In this document: piece by piece, positions 48,542 to 61,247 of the stretch
Numbering within the stretch: position 1 is the stretch's first letter
Layout: every line of letters begins with the position of its first letter
Assembly: GCF_018139145.2 (NCBI RefSeq)
Contig: NC_059478.1
Location: 14,491,001 to 14,555,000, forward strand
From: Gymnogyps californianus
Taxonomy: Eukaryota; Chordata; Aves; Accipitriformes; Cathartidae
Reading direction: 5' to 3'
DNA: 64,000 nt
Position numbers and translations under genes: made by a program
The notes under the pieces: generated by a model
What the model was told of the DNA's origin: nothing
The model's database searches: none
The model's input: only the letters and a program-made list of their open reading frames with translations

Positions 48542-51500
48542 AGGCTATTTCAAAGCAAATCAATGAAGACTAGGATGCAGCAAAGAACAGAATTTGCTTT
48601 TGCCAAGTCCAATGTACGCTGTACTTCCTAGCCCCACACCCAGTTCATAATGAAACAAAAATTTTCATTGCCCTCAACAGGAAAACTGCAGAAAATTCTG
48701 ATTACTGTACATCATACGTGTTGCAAAATAGCACCACAAACACCTTCAATTTAGACCTGAAGGGACCCCGTGTTGGCTGTGGATAAGTTATTTTCTTGCC
48801 ATACCGAACAGCCAGAAGTAACACAACATATGATCAATGATGTGGGGAATCACTACCTGAACAGAACACCCATGGAGATGTATTACAGTTAAAAACTACC
48901 AACATTTAATGCCCACCATCTTTTTCTGAATTAAAGCAATTGTCTCCATCCTTCTACCTATTCTAGTTTCTGCCAGGAAGTAATGCAGAATCTTACAACT
49001 ATCAGATAAATGTTGGTTATGTAGGATAAATAAGTCTTAGCACTTATTCAAGCCTTTTTCAAGTATTGGAGAAGCAGAGAAATATGTCTGATAGCTACAG
49101 GAAGCATCATAGTCTAGCTAGAAACATGAGAACCTGAAGTTCCATACCTTGAACAGCATTGATCATAGGGATAAAGATTAAATGTGCACTGTAATGTCAA
49201 TTACATTCATAAAATGAGAAGTCCAATGAAGGTTAATACTGAAGTCTATTCATTCACTTCAGTGCACTGTGAAATCATCAGCTGCGATTACTTTATGCAT
49301 ACCATTAATATAGCTAATTTACTCTACAAGGTGTCTGGTTAAATGCAATTACTTTATCAAAATATATAGCTAAACTGTAATTGACAGTATTTCTGACTGT
49401 GACTACAGCAAATCTAGATTTTTTTCACCAGTACTTAGGCTCAGATAAATGTTTATAATCCTCCCCTCCTAAAGCTGTGACATTTTTCTATTCTGACCTT
49501 TATAAAGCATTTATGACAGATAGACATTGCATTGACATTACAACTATACATACATTTAAACTGTCACAGCATGAAGAAAAAAAATGTATTAAGAGTAGTC
49601 AGAAAAAACTGCCACCTACTGTATTTATTCTCTTCCCTTCTTGCTTTCTTTTTCCCTTCTTTGAACTAGAAGAGTCAGTAGCTGTACACACTTAAAATAC
49701 CTGGCTTTCTTTAGAAGATTACATGCAAATTATTTTGAAAAGTCAAAGTGTCACAATCATTTTTCATCTACGGAAAAACAAAAGGGAAATTTACAATATC
49801 CATATGAGTAGACAGAGAGACAAGCTGTATTCTTTACTTTTCCCTCCATGATATACTAAATATGATTGAAAAATAAGTGTTATATCTGGTGATAGACAAT
49901 AAAATTATTGTATTGATCAAATTGCAAGGAGGAATATTTAGCAGTGTTTACTTTGATTCCTTTTAATCTAGCTAGTAGTTACAGTGTTGTGTGTCAAACA
50001 AAAAACAGAATAAATCCAGACTCAATCAATGTTTTCTCTGACAAAATCCATTTCTAATTAACCAGATTTTCCTGCACTCTAGACTGCCAGCACTAATTTG
50101 TTTTTTTGCAACTGCATAGTGTCTTTCCTGCATTTCTGTGCTTTGATAGAGTGCACGACAGAGACTTAGGCAAGTTTAAAATTCACTTCTGCAAAATAAT
50201 GAAGAGGAGGATGAGTATCTGCCTTAGCTGTGGAACAAGGAGTGCTTTGCAATCATGTCCTCATACAGCAATCTGAAGATATCAGGCAGGTTACCCTCTG
50301 TTCTCTCTTTCTTCATGACCTCTAGTCTACTCTGAGTCCGGTTGTTTTTCCCTAACCCATGGTTAGCCTCTCCAGGGCAAGTTTCCTTATACGCAGGGAG
50401 AAGTAGTATACACGTATGCTAAACATTACAGCATGGAATTCCCATGTCATTGTAGAGAAGAAAGGAATAAGAGGATTAAAGAGGAGAAGATAAATGCTGC
50501 CTTCACTTCAATTCCCATTTATACACAGAACCTGAGGGCTCTAAAAGGCAAAACAGATCACAAATTAATGAAGAACAGCCATCCACATACACGTGCCATG
50601 CCATACCTCCTACCAGAGACACTGCCTCTTGCTCCTCCTGTCCCAAGAAGACAGTGGACGATACACAGCTTTGTATCATTATCTCTTCACTTATATTTCA
50701 GTAGATAATAAAGACTCTAAAAGACTCTTTGTTCCCTACTTTCCTACAGCTAAACATTGATTTACAGTCACTAGAGTAGGTCTGTCAGTCTCTGTGCACA
50801 TCTCTGGTTCTACATGATAAAGGCACTTCTTGTAGATGGTGAAAGGTTTTGTTATGCCTCATCAAATGGTGCAAAGATGTTGGAAGTCTCTGTGAAACAC
50901 AGCACGTTGTTAAGCATGGATTAAAAATAAATGCGGCAAACTTCAAAAATGCCCACCTGTTTTCTGGGAATTGAAAGTATATTTACATTTCATAGCTGTA
51001 CAGCATGTGTACGCTTACTAACTTTTGGGATATACTACACAGATCATCTTTCGTCTACAGAAACAGACCTGTAAAAATAGTTACAGTTTATTGTAATTAT
51101 ATATCTCTTACAGAAGTTTTCTTGCAGCAGATGGGAATTATTAAAGTTATATCCCATAATAAGTCAATGGAAATGCTTCCCCTGAGTGGACTGTGGCAAA
51201 AACATTCCACTGTTAGTTTTCTAATAAAATAAGTAACATCTGATGTTCCAATTCCTTAACTGAGAAAGGAGAATAGACTTCATTCTTACTGACAATTTAC
51301 CTATTACATTTCATAGATTTGTATTTCAAATTCACTTACTAAACGATGACATCTCAAATGTAAATTGCAAATGTGTTTTTTGTTTATACATATACTTATT
51401 AAGATATAGATTGAAATTAATATCCAGGTTTTCCAAAGTAATTAATTGAGCATTACAGAAGCTCAATACTCATCCAATTCATGTTTGAAAGATAACAGAA

Positions 51501-54500
51501 AAGCAGTCCATGCAAAATTAACAGAAGTTTGAATTCTGTTCCCTCCTCACCAACATTTAGAAGAAAAGGAAGAGATTGAAATATTGTTTGGATAAATAGT
51601 CTTGACTGATATCTATTGTCTATTTTCACAGGCATCTGAAGTGTTTTGAAATTCGGAGCCATTAAGAATAATACCTGTAAGTCTGTTGACAGACTCAAAA
51701 GCCAGATATTTTATAAAAGATCCTTCTGCATATAGTTGTATCACGTCAAGTCCTCGAGGACTTCTGCTTTTTCCTTTCTGGCAGCACTGTACATACATGT
51801 TGCAATATCTGCATATTAGTTAAAGCATAATTTCAAAAGAAGCATGCCTTTTGTTATGCAACTGCAGCAGACCATGGGTTTTTCCTATTAGACTATAAAC
51901 TTTTTGTTCAGATGTATGCTCAAGCTACAGCATTATGAGAGTGGCTAACAGATACACTGGCCAAAACCTACAGCACCCACAAAAGCAGAGATGCTTGGAG
52001 AGAAGTATTCCATGTGAAATCTCTTAAATCCCTCACTCTGTCTGCATAGGAATCAGAGGGTTTTTTTCAGTTGGCAAACCTTATTTCTGGAACTCAAATA
52101 CTGTATATTAGAAATATTTTTCCACAAAGAAAAAAGTCACAGTGACATATGACTTCATAAAATAATTGTCAGATACGTACAGAAACAATACAGAACTGAC
52201 TCCTTAAGCTGGCATGGTTACCCTGCAAAGGAATCAGATCCATAATAAACAGCTATATAAAAAGCACTGCTTTGGTACCTCTGGAAAAGCACCTCTGTTG
52301 CTGCACATACCTGCACATACTCATGCTATTTTTCTAATTGTTCAAATCTAAGAGCATGCAAAGCAGTATCATTAATATTCTTACAATACATGTAAGAATT
52401 TTTGTAGAGGAAAAGTACCATATGTAAATACTCACTTTTGACTGACACTGAGATGCAACATTATAACAATTTTGGAACTATTTTGAATGTTCTCTGGCTA
52501 TCGTCCCATGGCTGAACACAAGAGTGGGAGCAGAGATGTGATAAAGTTTTTGATTTTACTATTCACTTAATTATTGAATCTAGCATTTATCCTAATGCCT
52601 GTTTAGGAGGTATTGACTCCCTTATTGGTGAAAGAATAAATTGCACTTCATTAGGAGCTAAACCTCAAATAGCACATCAAACAAGGCTTTTGATTGTTGA
52701 AAGTTTCAAATCTGACTTCTGGAAACTGCATCCAGTGTTACATCTAATTTTGGTGATGGGGGCTGAACTCCATGGAACACATTACATCAAATGCTTAATT
52801 GGTGGGAATTAGCACAGGTCTATAGATGTCAAAGGAGCAGTGTCATGATAGTGTCACTTTACCTCCCCCAAGTTCCTGAGCCTTTAATTCACAGTATGTA
52901 ATCAAATGCAAAAAAAAGTTGCTAAATATCTGCTTCCAAAATGCAAATTCTAATAAAAAAATACTACCCACTGAACACACTATGACTTTCTAAAGTTTAT
53001 GTGAGTGCAAAAATTGGCCTACTATTCATTTTTCATTAGAATATTTTCAACTTAAGACAGAAACATTCACATTTCTATAGCAATCCTTTCAATTTCATCC
53101 CTCAGTAGATGAAAAGACCACATTCAAGTATTCAGCTGGTTCACCAACTATACAACAGTTCAGTCTGTACAGAATAACTATTAAGGATTCCGGTTCTTTT
53201 AACCATGCCAAAGTAGCTTACAAGCCTTCAAGAATATCTAACAAATAATAATTCAACAGGTGAATACAAGGGTCCAAGGAAAGTGCTAAGCTATTTTATA
53301 GGAATAACATAGCTATTTAAAGAAACAAAACAGCCTGATGGTTTCATTAATTTAAACAGTGCATTAGTTTTTCCATAGGAAAAAAAATCCATTAGCATTA
53401 AGAATGTAAAGAATGTCTTTAAGGGTGAGAGACATCTGCAGCCACACTGTTAGCAAACAGCTGAAACCTCCAGTTAGGGCTTTCTCAGTTTTTCCCTTTT
53501 GTGCCTCAAATACGCATATATATGCCAACAGTAATTATTTCAGCAACATACAGAGTCTCCTGTGTGCCTGATATAACACAAAACACCCATCTCATTCTTA
53601 GTCAATATTTATTCATTTCCTCTCAGTTTGCATAGCTGAATGAAATGTTATTTCCAAGCATAACGAGAATTGTTCCAAACCTCCAGACAAACACGTTGCC
53701 TTAAGTACAAAGTAAAGGAGAATCTTTAACAAGGTATTTCAGAGACACCTCATCTCCAGTGGATTGCCCATGAAACTACTCTGCTTCTTAAATCTGCTCA
53801 TTTACCACATATGCAGGCGTCATATATTTCATTGCTCCTGTTCTTTGTTCATCACACAGGTATTGAGCTTTAAGAGGCCAAATGATTCTGAGCTTGTAAG
53901 GGCAGTCCCATTGATTAGACCACAAGCATACAAGCATAGGCTCCCTCAGGATGCAGGAGTGTAGAGAAGCACAGTTGTACTTCTCTACAACTCCGTTCAC
54001 TTTTCTGAGTCAGGCAAATCATAGGCTGACAATGAGTTAGAAAAGAATTAGAACAGTAAATCCAAGGTCCAAACCAAAGACAGGGATATAATCAATGTTG
54101 CGGCATATATTGTTTCTTGGGCTAGCGACATACATTAAAAAAGTGTGTTTAGAGCAAATAAAAACTCTAAAATTTGGTATGTTCATATACAGAATATTAG
54201 AGATCATGTGCAACATTCCATTAAAATCTGTCCTACTACTGATATCCCATAGACAGACTCGATACAATTGATTTACAAGTAAAATTTTTGAACTTAATGT
54301 TTTCAAATACCTACTGACGCCAGTCTCCATTGACATTTCCTTGTAGACAAGTTTTAAATTAATAAAACTAGTATTATCGGCAAACGGTACTACCAAGATA
54401 TCTTAGCAATGTCTGAAGTGAATTGGACATGTACTTCCCATTCTTGTTAATACTAGCAAATCATGCATTGTGCTAAAAAAAACTTTTGTATAGCACTTCT

Positions 54501-57500
54501 TAACTGTATCAAACATTATTGCTGAAAAATCTTCCTACATACGTAAGGCACCTATATCTGATTTCTTGCCTTTAGGTCACACATAATGGGGAGTGCAAAA
54601 ATATTCCTGACCCTAGACTCCATGCGTACAAATGAATTCAAAGAGGTAAAACCACTAAACATTGCCAAATCCGAATGCAGCTTGATAGCACCTCATTGAA
54701 GTAAAACAATTTTAGCTAGTTCTGCGTAGACCCATTCCACCTCTTTAACCACCTAACCAAAATGATTAACCTAGAAATGTGGTGACCCTAAACTGTGTAC
54801 GTATATAAACTCATCTAATTCCTCAGGATAACAACTTCAGGGAGCTCTAATCCTAAACTTTGGTGCTGCAGTCACCTGCCTAGGGATAGGTGGGCTTAAC
54901 TGATCTCCCATCTGCATCAGAACAAGATTCAGGGCACATGTGTATATTCAGTCAAGATGTCTGCTGGTGTCCATGTTTTGTGGCTAGCCTCCTTGAAAGG
55001 AATTGTGGAATTATTTAAAGCACCAAGAAACTGTGATGGTAAGAACTGTTCACATTCAACTCAGGACACTGTATATTTTGCTACTCATTAAAATAATACA
55101 ATTATCAAAGAATAAAGGGAAAATTTACCCATAACATTCAGCTAAGGAAAAGACATAAGTATACATATAATATGTCATAATATAATTTGTATTATTCCTA
55201 CAAAATAATGTATATATAGGAACTATTCAACAGTTGCCTGACATTCTCGATCAATTACTAAGAGCCACCAAACTTTCCTCCAGTGCTTTCCATTTACCTG
55301 GTCCCAGCACCAGTTTGGGCACACAGCACCCACACCTATTGTGCCTGAGGAACAAAACATTTCTAATGAAGAGATGGCCATTTAGATGCCTCAGATCTAG
55401 CCCCTATCTTCATTATGAAATGCTTCTTCTGTTCTGCTTTCATTTCTGTTTTGTTAGGCACCAGGCATTTATACTGCACCTCTAGAAGGAACCATCAATT
55501 TACTTAAGTCCCTATCTACAGCCCCTTTAGATGCCAAAAGTAACAGTCCCTGAACCAGCAAACACAGCAGCTGTGTACCTGTGTTAGTTGCATAGCTGTA
55601 CCATTTATTCCTCTAGCAGCTCAGGTACTGAATGCAGTGTCATGGGGAATCAGTAGCTTTTCTGGATAACCTAATATAGCCATCAGCTAATTTAACAGTT
55701 CCTTGACAGTCTTCTAGCCAGCGCTGGACAAGTCCCTGCCACTGGCCTTACTATTTAGCCAGAATGGATTTGAAAATTAAAGGAAGTTTCCTTCCATGCT
55801 CCATTTTGAAGTTTCCATTTGTTTAGTAGATTTTCTGTACGGTTAAAGAGCAAAATTCAGCTGGAATTAATGTTATCTTCTCAATGCCAAGTCAACTTTT
55901 ATTTTGCCTAGAGCCACAAACTAAAGACTTGCTAAATTCTTTACTATTATTGATAGCACTACAGATCCAAAAAAAGATTGGTGTACTGTTGGGAAGTGTA
56001 AGGCTCTCTTCTGATGAAACTATTTCTGATTAAATAGTATGAAAAATCTTGGAAAAAACAAAGAAATTGTCTGAAATACATGCAATATATTGCAATAAGT
56101 TTGAGTATAAAGTGCTATTTTCAGTCTACTATGAAAATACAGGATAGCGATGACAGTTGTTCTGCAAAAAAAAGAATGAGGTTATTCTTGACCTCCAGCT
56201 GAAAGCAAAATTAAAACTCTTCTGCTGTGAAAAAAAAAAATCAACTGTAGTAATATGCATGTTGGTACATGTCACATACAAGTAGATGCGTTGGACATAA
56301 ATACATGAACTAAATCTTACAAGCTCTGGAAATTCATCACATAGGCTATAATGCTGTAACTGATTTACAGCATGCCATTCAAGAAAGATGAGAAACAACT
56401 GGACAAAGGCCAGAGCAGATCATCAGGTCATCTGAAATCTAGAAAATATGACCTCCACTTGAAAGAGTCAGGTTTCTTTACTGTATGGGAGAAAAAAATT
56501 GAGGATTCACATGGTAATAGGTGATTATAAGAGACTGCTGTGAAGAAAACAGAAGTAAACTGTACTCCATGTTCATTGTGGGCAGGACAAGTAGCAAGCT
56601 TAAATTGCAGGAGGAGATTTAAGTTACGTAAAATATTCTCACTAAATAGATAAAGCTGCTCAAACTACTGTCTCAACCCTAATCTATTTTTCTGTTAGTT
56701 GAATATATTTAATACGTGGTCAACCCTTACATATTGTGAAGTGTATGAGTTGTTAAAAGAAAAAAAAATACCAGGCATAAAAAAGGTGCCTAGTTCACTA
56801 AAGACAGCAGCAAAAAATCCCATCAACTTTTGCAGGTTCAGGATCTTGTCCCATAAGAAGATGCAATGCTGATATGGCTTTATTTGCATTTTCTTTCCTA
56901 GTTGGGTATGTGTAAAGAGAGACAGATCAGGAAATATTGTACTAAGTGCACAATCTCCACAGCAGAAATTAATGTTACTAGCAGTAGCTGCAGAACTGAT
57001 TTATTTTTTTCAGCCAGTGGTACATCAAAAGGGATTCTGTAGTGCTTAGAACAAATGGGATTAATTTTTTCCTAAAATTAGAACCACAGCTGTATTTTGA
57101 AACACGTAAAAGGCAATTACTATGCTGTTTAATAGATCTCATGTTGATTGTGCTACCATTTTCAGACATCTTTGTTTCTTGATACTAAAAAAAAATCAGA
57201 ACATTCAAGAAACATCAAGTGTTAAATTGACAATTTATGTTTTTTAAGGCCAATAACCATGTGCTGGTGGTATGGTTTTTTTTTCCTTTATGGTTCATCT
57301 TGCATAAAATCCAATCTTATTCAGTTTTCTTAAGTGCCCAAAAAGCAATATCCTGGTAAGAACATTGTTGAAAACAGTAATTGAGTGAATCAGCTATGAA
57401 TCCTAGCCCTGTGCTCATCTAGCAAATACATGGCATTACAGAATAATTGTCTTCACTTTGCAGTTATACCAAGAGCAATATTTTACAGATAAAGGCAAAA

Positions 57501-58864
57501 ATACAGGGTGAAAAACCACCTTTATTTTTCAGCATTACTTGAACAAGAGCTCAAACCATGCTCTGCGAGCTTTTAACAATTTTGCCCCCAATTTTATATA
57601 TTTTCTATCAGGCAATTTCAAATCAAATCAGGCTGAAAGTTTGTACCTGGGATATCAGTTCAAAACTGATGGGATTTTTGTTACAAAAAGTTTTCAATTA
57701 CCTGTCTTTCTGAATTTATAAGGAGAAAAAACTCCTCCATTTTGGGAGCAGATTTAGATGCACATTGCCAACTATAGTACCGTGAGCTGAATTTTTTTTT
57801 TATTTTGAAAGTACAAAGAATTTTTAGATAATAAATTGACTAACCTTAGGGTGGAAGGCTTTCAAAAAACCAGTAACAAAGAATATTTAAATATGAACAT
57901 TAGCAATTTAGTATAGAATACTTCATAGCTAAATATTTGATCAAGCACTCAAAAAAATTAGCAACATGCTGAAACCTTGTGACTGCATAATGAGTGAAGC
58001 ACTGGTTTCCATTTATACCTATTTTATTTTATACCAGTAAAACCAAGACAAAATTGGATTCTGACTCATCCATTCCTCCTTAAAGTTCATAAGGCAATGG
58101 TGTTGTGGTGGCTGCCAAGACAGTGACCTGTTCTGAAGGGTGGGCTGCATGGAGATGATATCCAAGAGTGCCTGCAGGTCTACTGCCCTGCGGCAGCTGG
58201 CAACAGATAATTGTTTCCATTACATTTTCTAACTGATCAGGTTATCTGACTCTTCTCACCCTCTCTGACAACATGTGCTCATCTATATCAATCGCTGTGA
58301 GAAGTGACATTGTGTTGCAAATTGGCGCTGTATTGAGGCTACCTAGCCATAACTCTACATAGACTTTATATACACTGAACTTACTCTGCAAGTATAACAT
58401 TCAGAGTGATCAGCAGATTCTAGAGTTCAAATATATGCACAAGCCTCTGCAACATTGGGGTCACAGTTTTAAGCTTGCCTCTCCACCCCAATTATCATGT
58501 TCTTAGACCACCTTTATGTTATGCTGTTCTATACTGGTACTTTACTGGTGAGCAAGTGATGAGTCTATACTATGTATGAGGATTACAAAGAGCACTTTTG
58601 AATGCTTAAACAGCATAAGAGAATGATGCTTGCAGATATTATGTAAGCATAACAAACATCTCAGGTTTTCATTTAGATCTTCTGGATAGTTTGTTAATTA
58701 CTGCTGAGAACTAGCCCTTATCAAATTTCAGGGCAACATATGCTTCTGTCTGCTTATATATAACAAAGTCTCTATAAGTACATTTTCACACCTACTTGCC
58801 ATTGCTTGCAATTGAAGGTTAGATTTTAAAATTCTCCTGGGGATTTTGTGCCCTCTGCCACCAC

Positions 58865-58920
58865 TCTTCACCTGTAAAATGGGAACAGAATAATTTCCAT
58901 TTCCACCCTTTTGTAAAACT
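58865..58920 (+). mobile_element. Short MIR/L2-like fragment
   Basis: The segment 'cttcacctgtaaaatgggaa' followed by an A/T-rich stretch resembles the 'catctgtaaaatggggataata' part of MIR and L2/L3 elements in the + orientation. It is only about 55 bp and could be chance. Confidence 0.3.
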
Positions 58921-61164
58921 TAAACTCTTTCTGCCTGTCTGAAATGATGTGAATTTACAGAGTTACTGGACAGGCCTCTTCATTTTGAGAGTATAAATAC
59001 TGCATCTTCAACATTTCTTCAGGAAGCATCACCTCTGCCATTGATTTCAGTATGTTGACTATCAACTGTATGCTGATTACACTTGTTACAACATTTTGGC
59101 AAAGACAGTAACAAAGTTTATCATTTAGAGGAGATACCCCTCTGAAAAAAGATTTTAGTGAATATGCTAAAATGCATCTAACCATTCTCTTTAATTCAGG
59201 CAATAAAGAAAAAATTTTTATACAACACTAAGCATGTCATTAGGTCTTCAGTGTATTTTGCCTGCTTCTTTAATCAATCAGTTATAAAGACACAGGGCCA
59301 ATCTATTCAATTTATTTAAACTTGAGATCCTTTTGATTCAAAGAGATTTGATTTTCTATAGTTATATATCATTCATCCAGTTTATATGTAGTCTATATTC
59401 TATCTTTTTACTGATGTGCCATTTTGTTACTGTGTGTTAGAAATAATTAATGCTGCAATAATGTTATGGCAACACACACGTACTTGACACTAATGGATTT
59501 GTTTTCATTGCTTTTGGATATCTCTCTACATGATATGACAGATTTAGTCTGAATTCAGTTGAAGAATAAAAGTCAGTTCTACTACCAAGAACACAATTCA
59601 TCTATTTCTAATGAGGTGTTTAATCCAAATATATTTTATATGATAGCTGAGGAAAGTACTACTGAATATAATGCAAGCACAGGGTCAAACAACGGGCCAG
59701 AAAACATCCTTGCTTTTCATCCTGAAATGTTTATGAAGTAACTGTTTCAGACCATGAAAAGACACCCTTAACTTGTAATCCTGACCATGGGACTTTAAAA
59801 TAGCATTTAGATAAACCATAAATTAAATGATGCCACAAATAAACTGAAGTACCTGCCAGGATGTATTGCACATCCAAACAATTTTGAACCTAAAGATTAA
59901 AAGTTGCTGTAAGAACTTCAGAACTGCAGAAGCAACATGGATAAATTCCAACATGTTAGAGCTGTGCTTGTTCTCTTAGGAAAATGTTTTGTAAATTAGT
60001 ATTATACTGGCACTACGTTCTGCACTCAAAATTTTGCAAGTTCTCCACTTTTTTCTTTCTCTGGATGCCCTGCACAAGTGCAGGGAATGAAGTTAAATAG
60101 AAACAGCAATTTCTCTAGTCATACTTTTAGCAACTGTACTGTTGCACGATACATGTCTCTCTGGAGCATTGCAAGTAAAGGAAGGGACAAATCAAGAGTG
60201 ATCAAAGAGACCACATTCTGGCCCTCAGTATTTAAAAGATAAGTCTGAAATATTGGCTTCATTAGATTCAATGGCCCAATTTTCAGTGGAGACCCAGACA
60301 GAATACACCTGAGACTGTAATTGCTTGCTGGATAGTTAATTGTCCATGAATATTGTAGGCATGGAAATGGATGGAAAGGCAGGTGCAACTTGTCATGAAT
60401 AACAGCACTCTAATGTTGATAAAAATACTTGTTTACAAGCAAATTAAGGAAGTTGACAAAACACTTTCACACAATGTCAGCAGAAATATGTAAATAACTG
60501 GTTTCTAATGTGACATTCAGCACCCTTCAGAATGATATAGAGATTAGAAAATTTTCAAATATGCTAAAGGAAGTGTGGTGCTGGCAAAAATAGAAACCAC
60601 TTGGTATGAAAATTCTGCAAGATGTTTTTAGCTACAATATTTTAAAATCAGATTGAAATAGGGATTGCGGATATGATCAAATATCCTGTCTGTTGGCTTT
60701 TTCTCCTTTCACCCCTTCTCTTGCTGGAACAGAGAATCACCCAGCAAACCATGTGCTATATGCTATAGCCCATCCAAAATTAACAGGACTATAATCATGA
60801 CTCAGCCAGCTCTCCTCTGTTACTAAATCTTCTCTTACTCAAGTGTATTTGGAAATCTCACCTGCTGAAGTCACAGGTACAGCTAAAGTCGTACTTTACT
60901 ACAGATAAAATATATCTAAGGGATAAGACATGTCAGTCCATGATTAGGTTAGAAAGCGATTAGTGACTTCATCCACCTCTACCTGTGGATGCCCAAAGTG
61001 GGATACCTTAAAAGAAATATTGATAGGCAGAGTTCATTCAAAGACCTTTCCAAAACTCATAGCGTATTGAAAAATCAAAGAAGTCTTGGCTTGAGGATAT
61101 AGACAAAACCAGAAAATATAAATGAACTGTCATTTGCATAGCAAAGGAAAATGATTCAGTGGAC

Positions 61165-61247
61165 AGTTTCATTCCCTCTCTGATGCTTGTAAGTGCGCAC
61201 ACAACCTGAACAATTCAGGCCAGAGTTTCATTCCCTCTCTGATGCTT
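61165..61247. repeat. Old two-copy tandem duplication (period 59 bp)
   Basis: The 24-bp words at 61165-61188 and 61224-61247 are identical (agtttcattccctctctgat and on to gctt). The following bases, ending in 'ctgaac', are similar in both copies but diverged. Confidence 0.75.
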
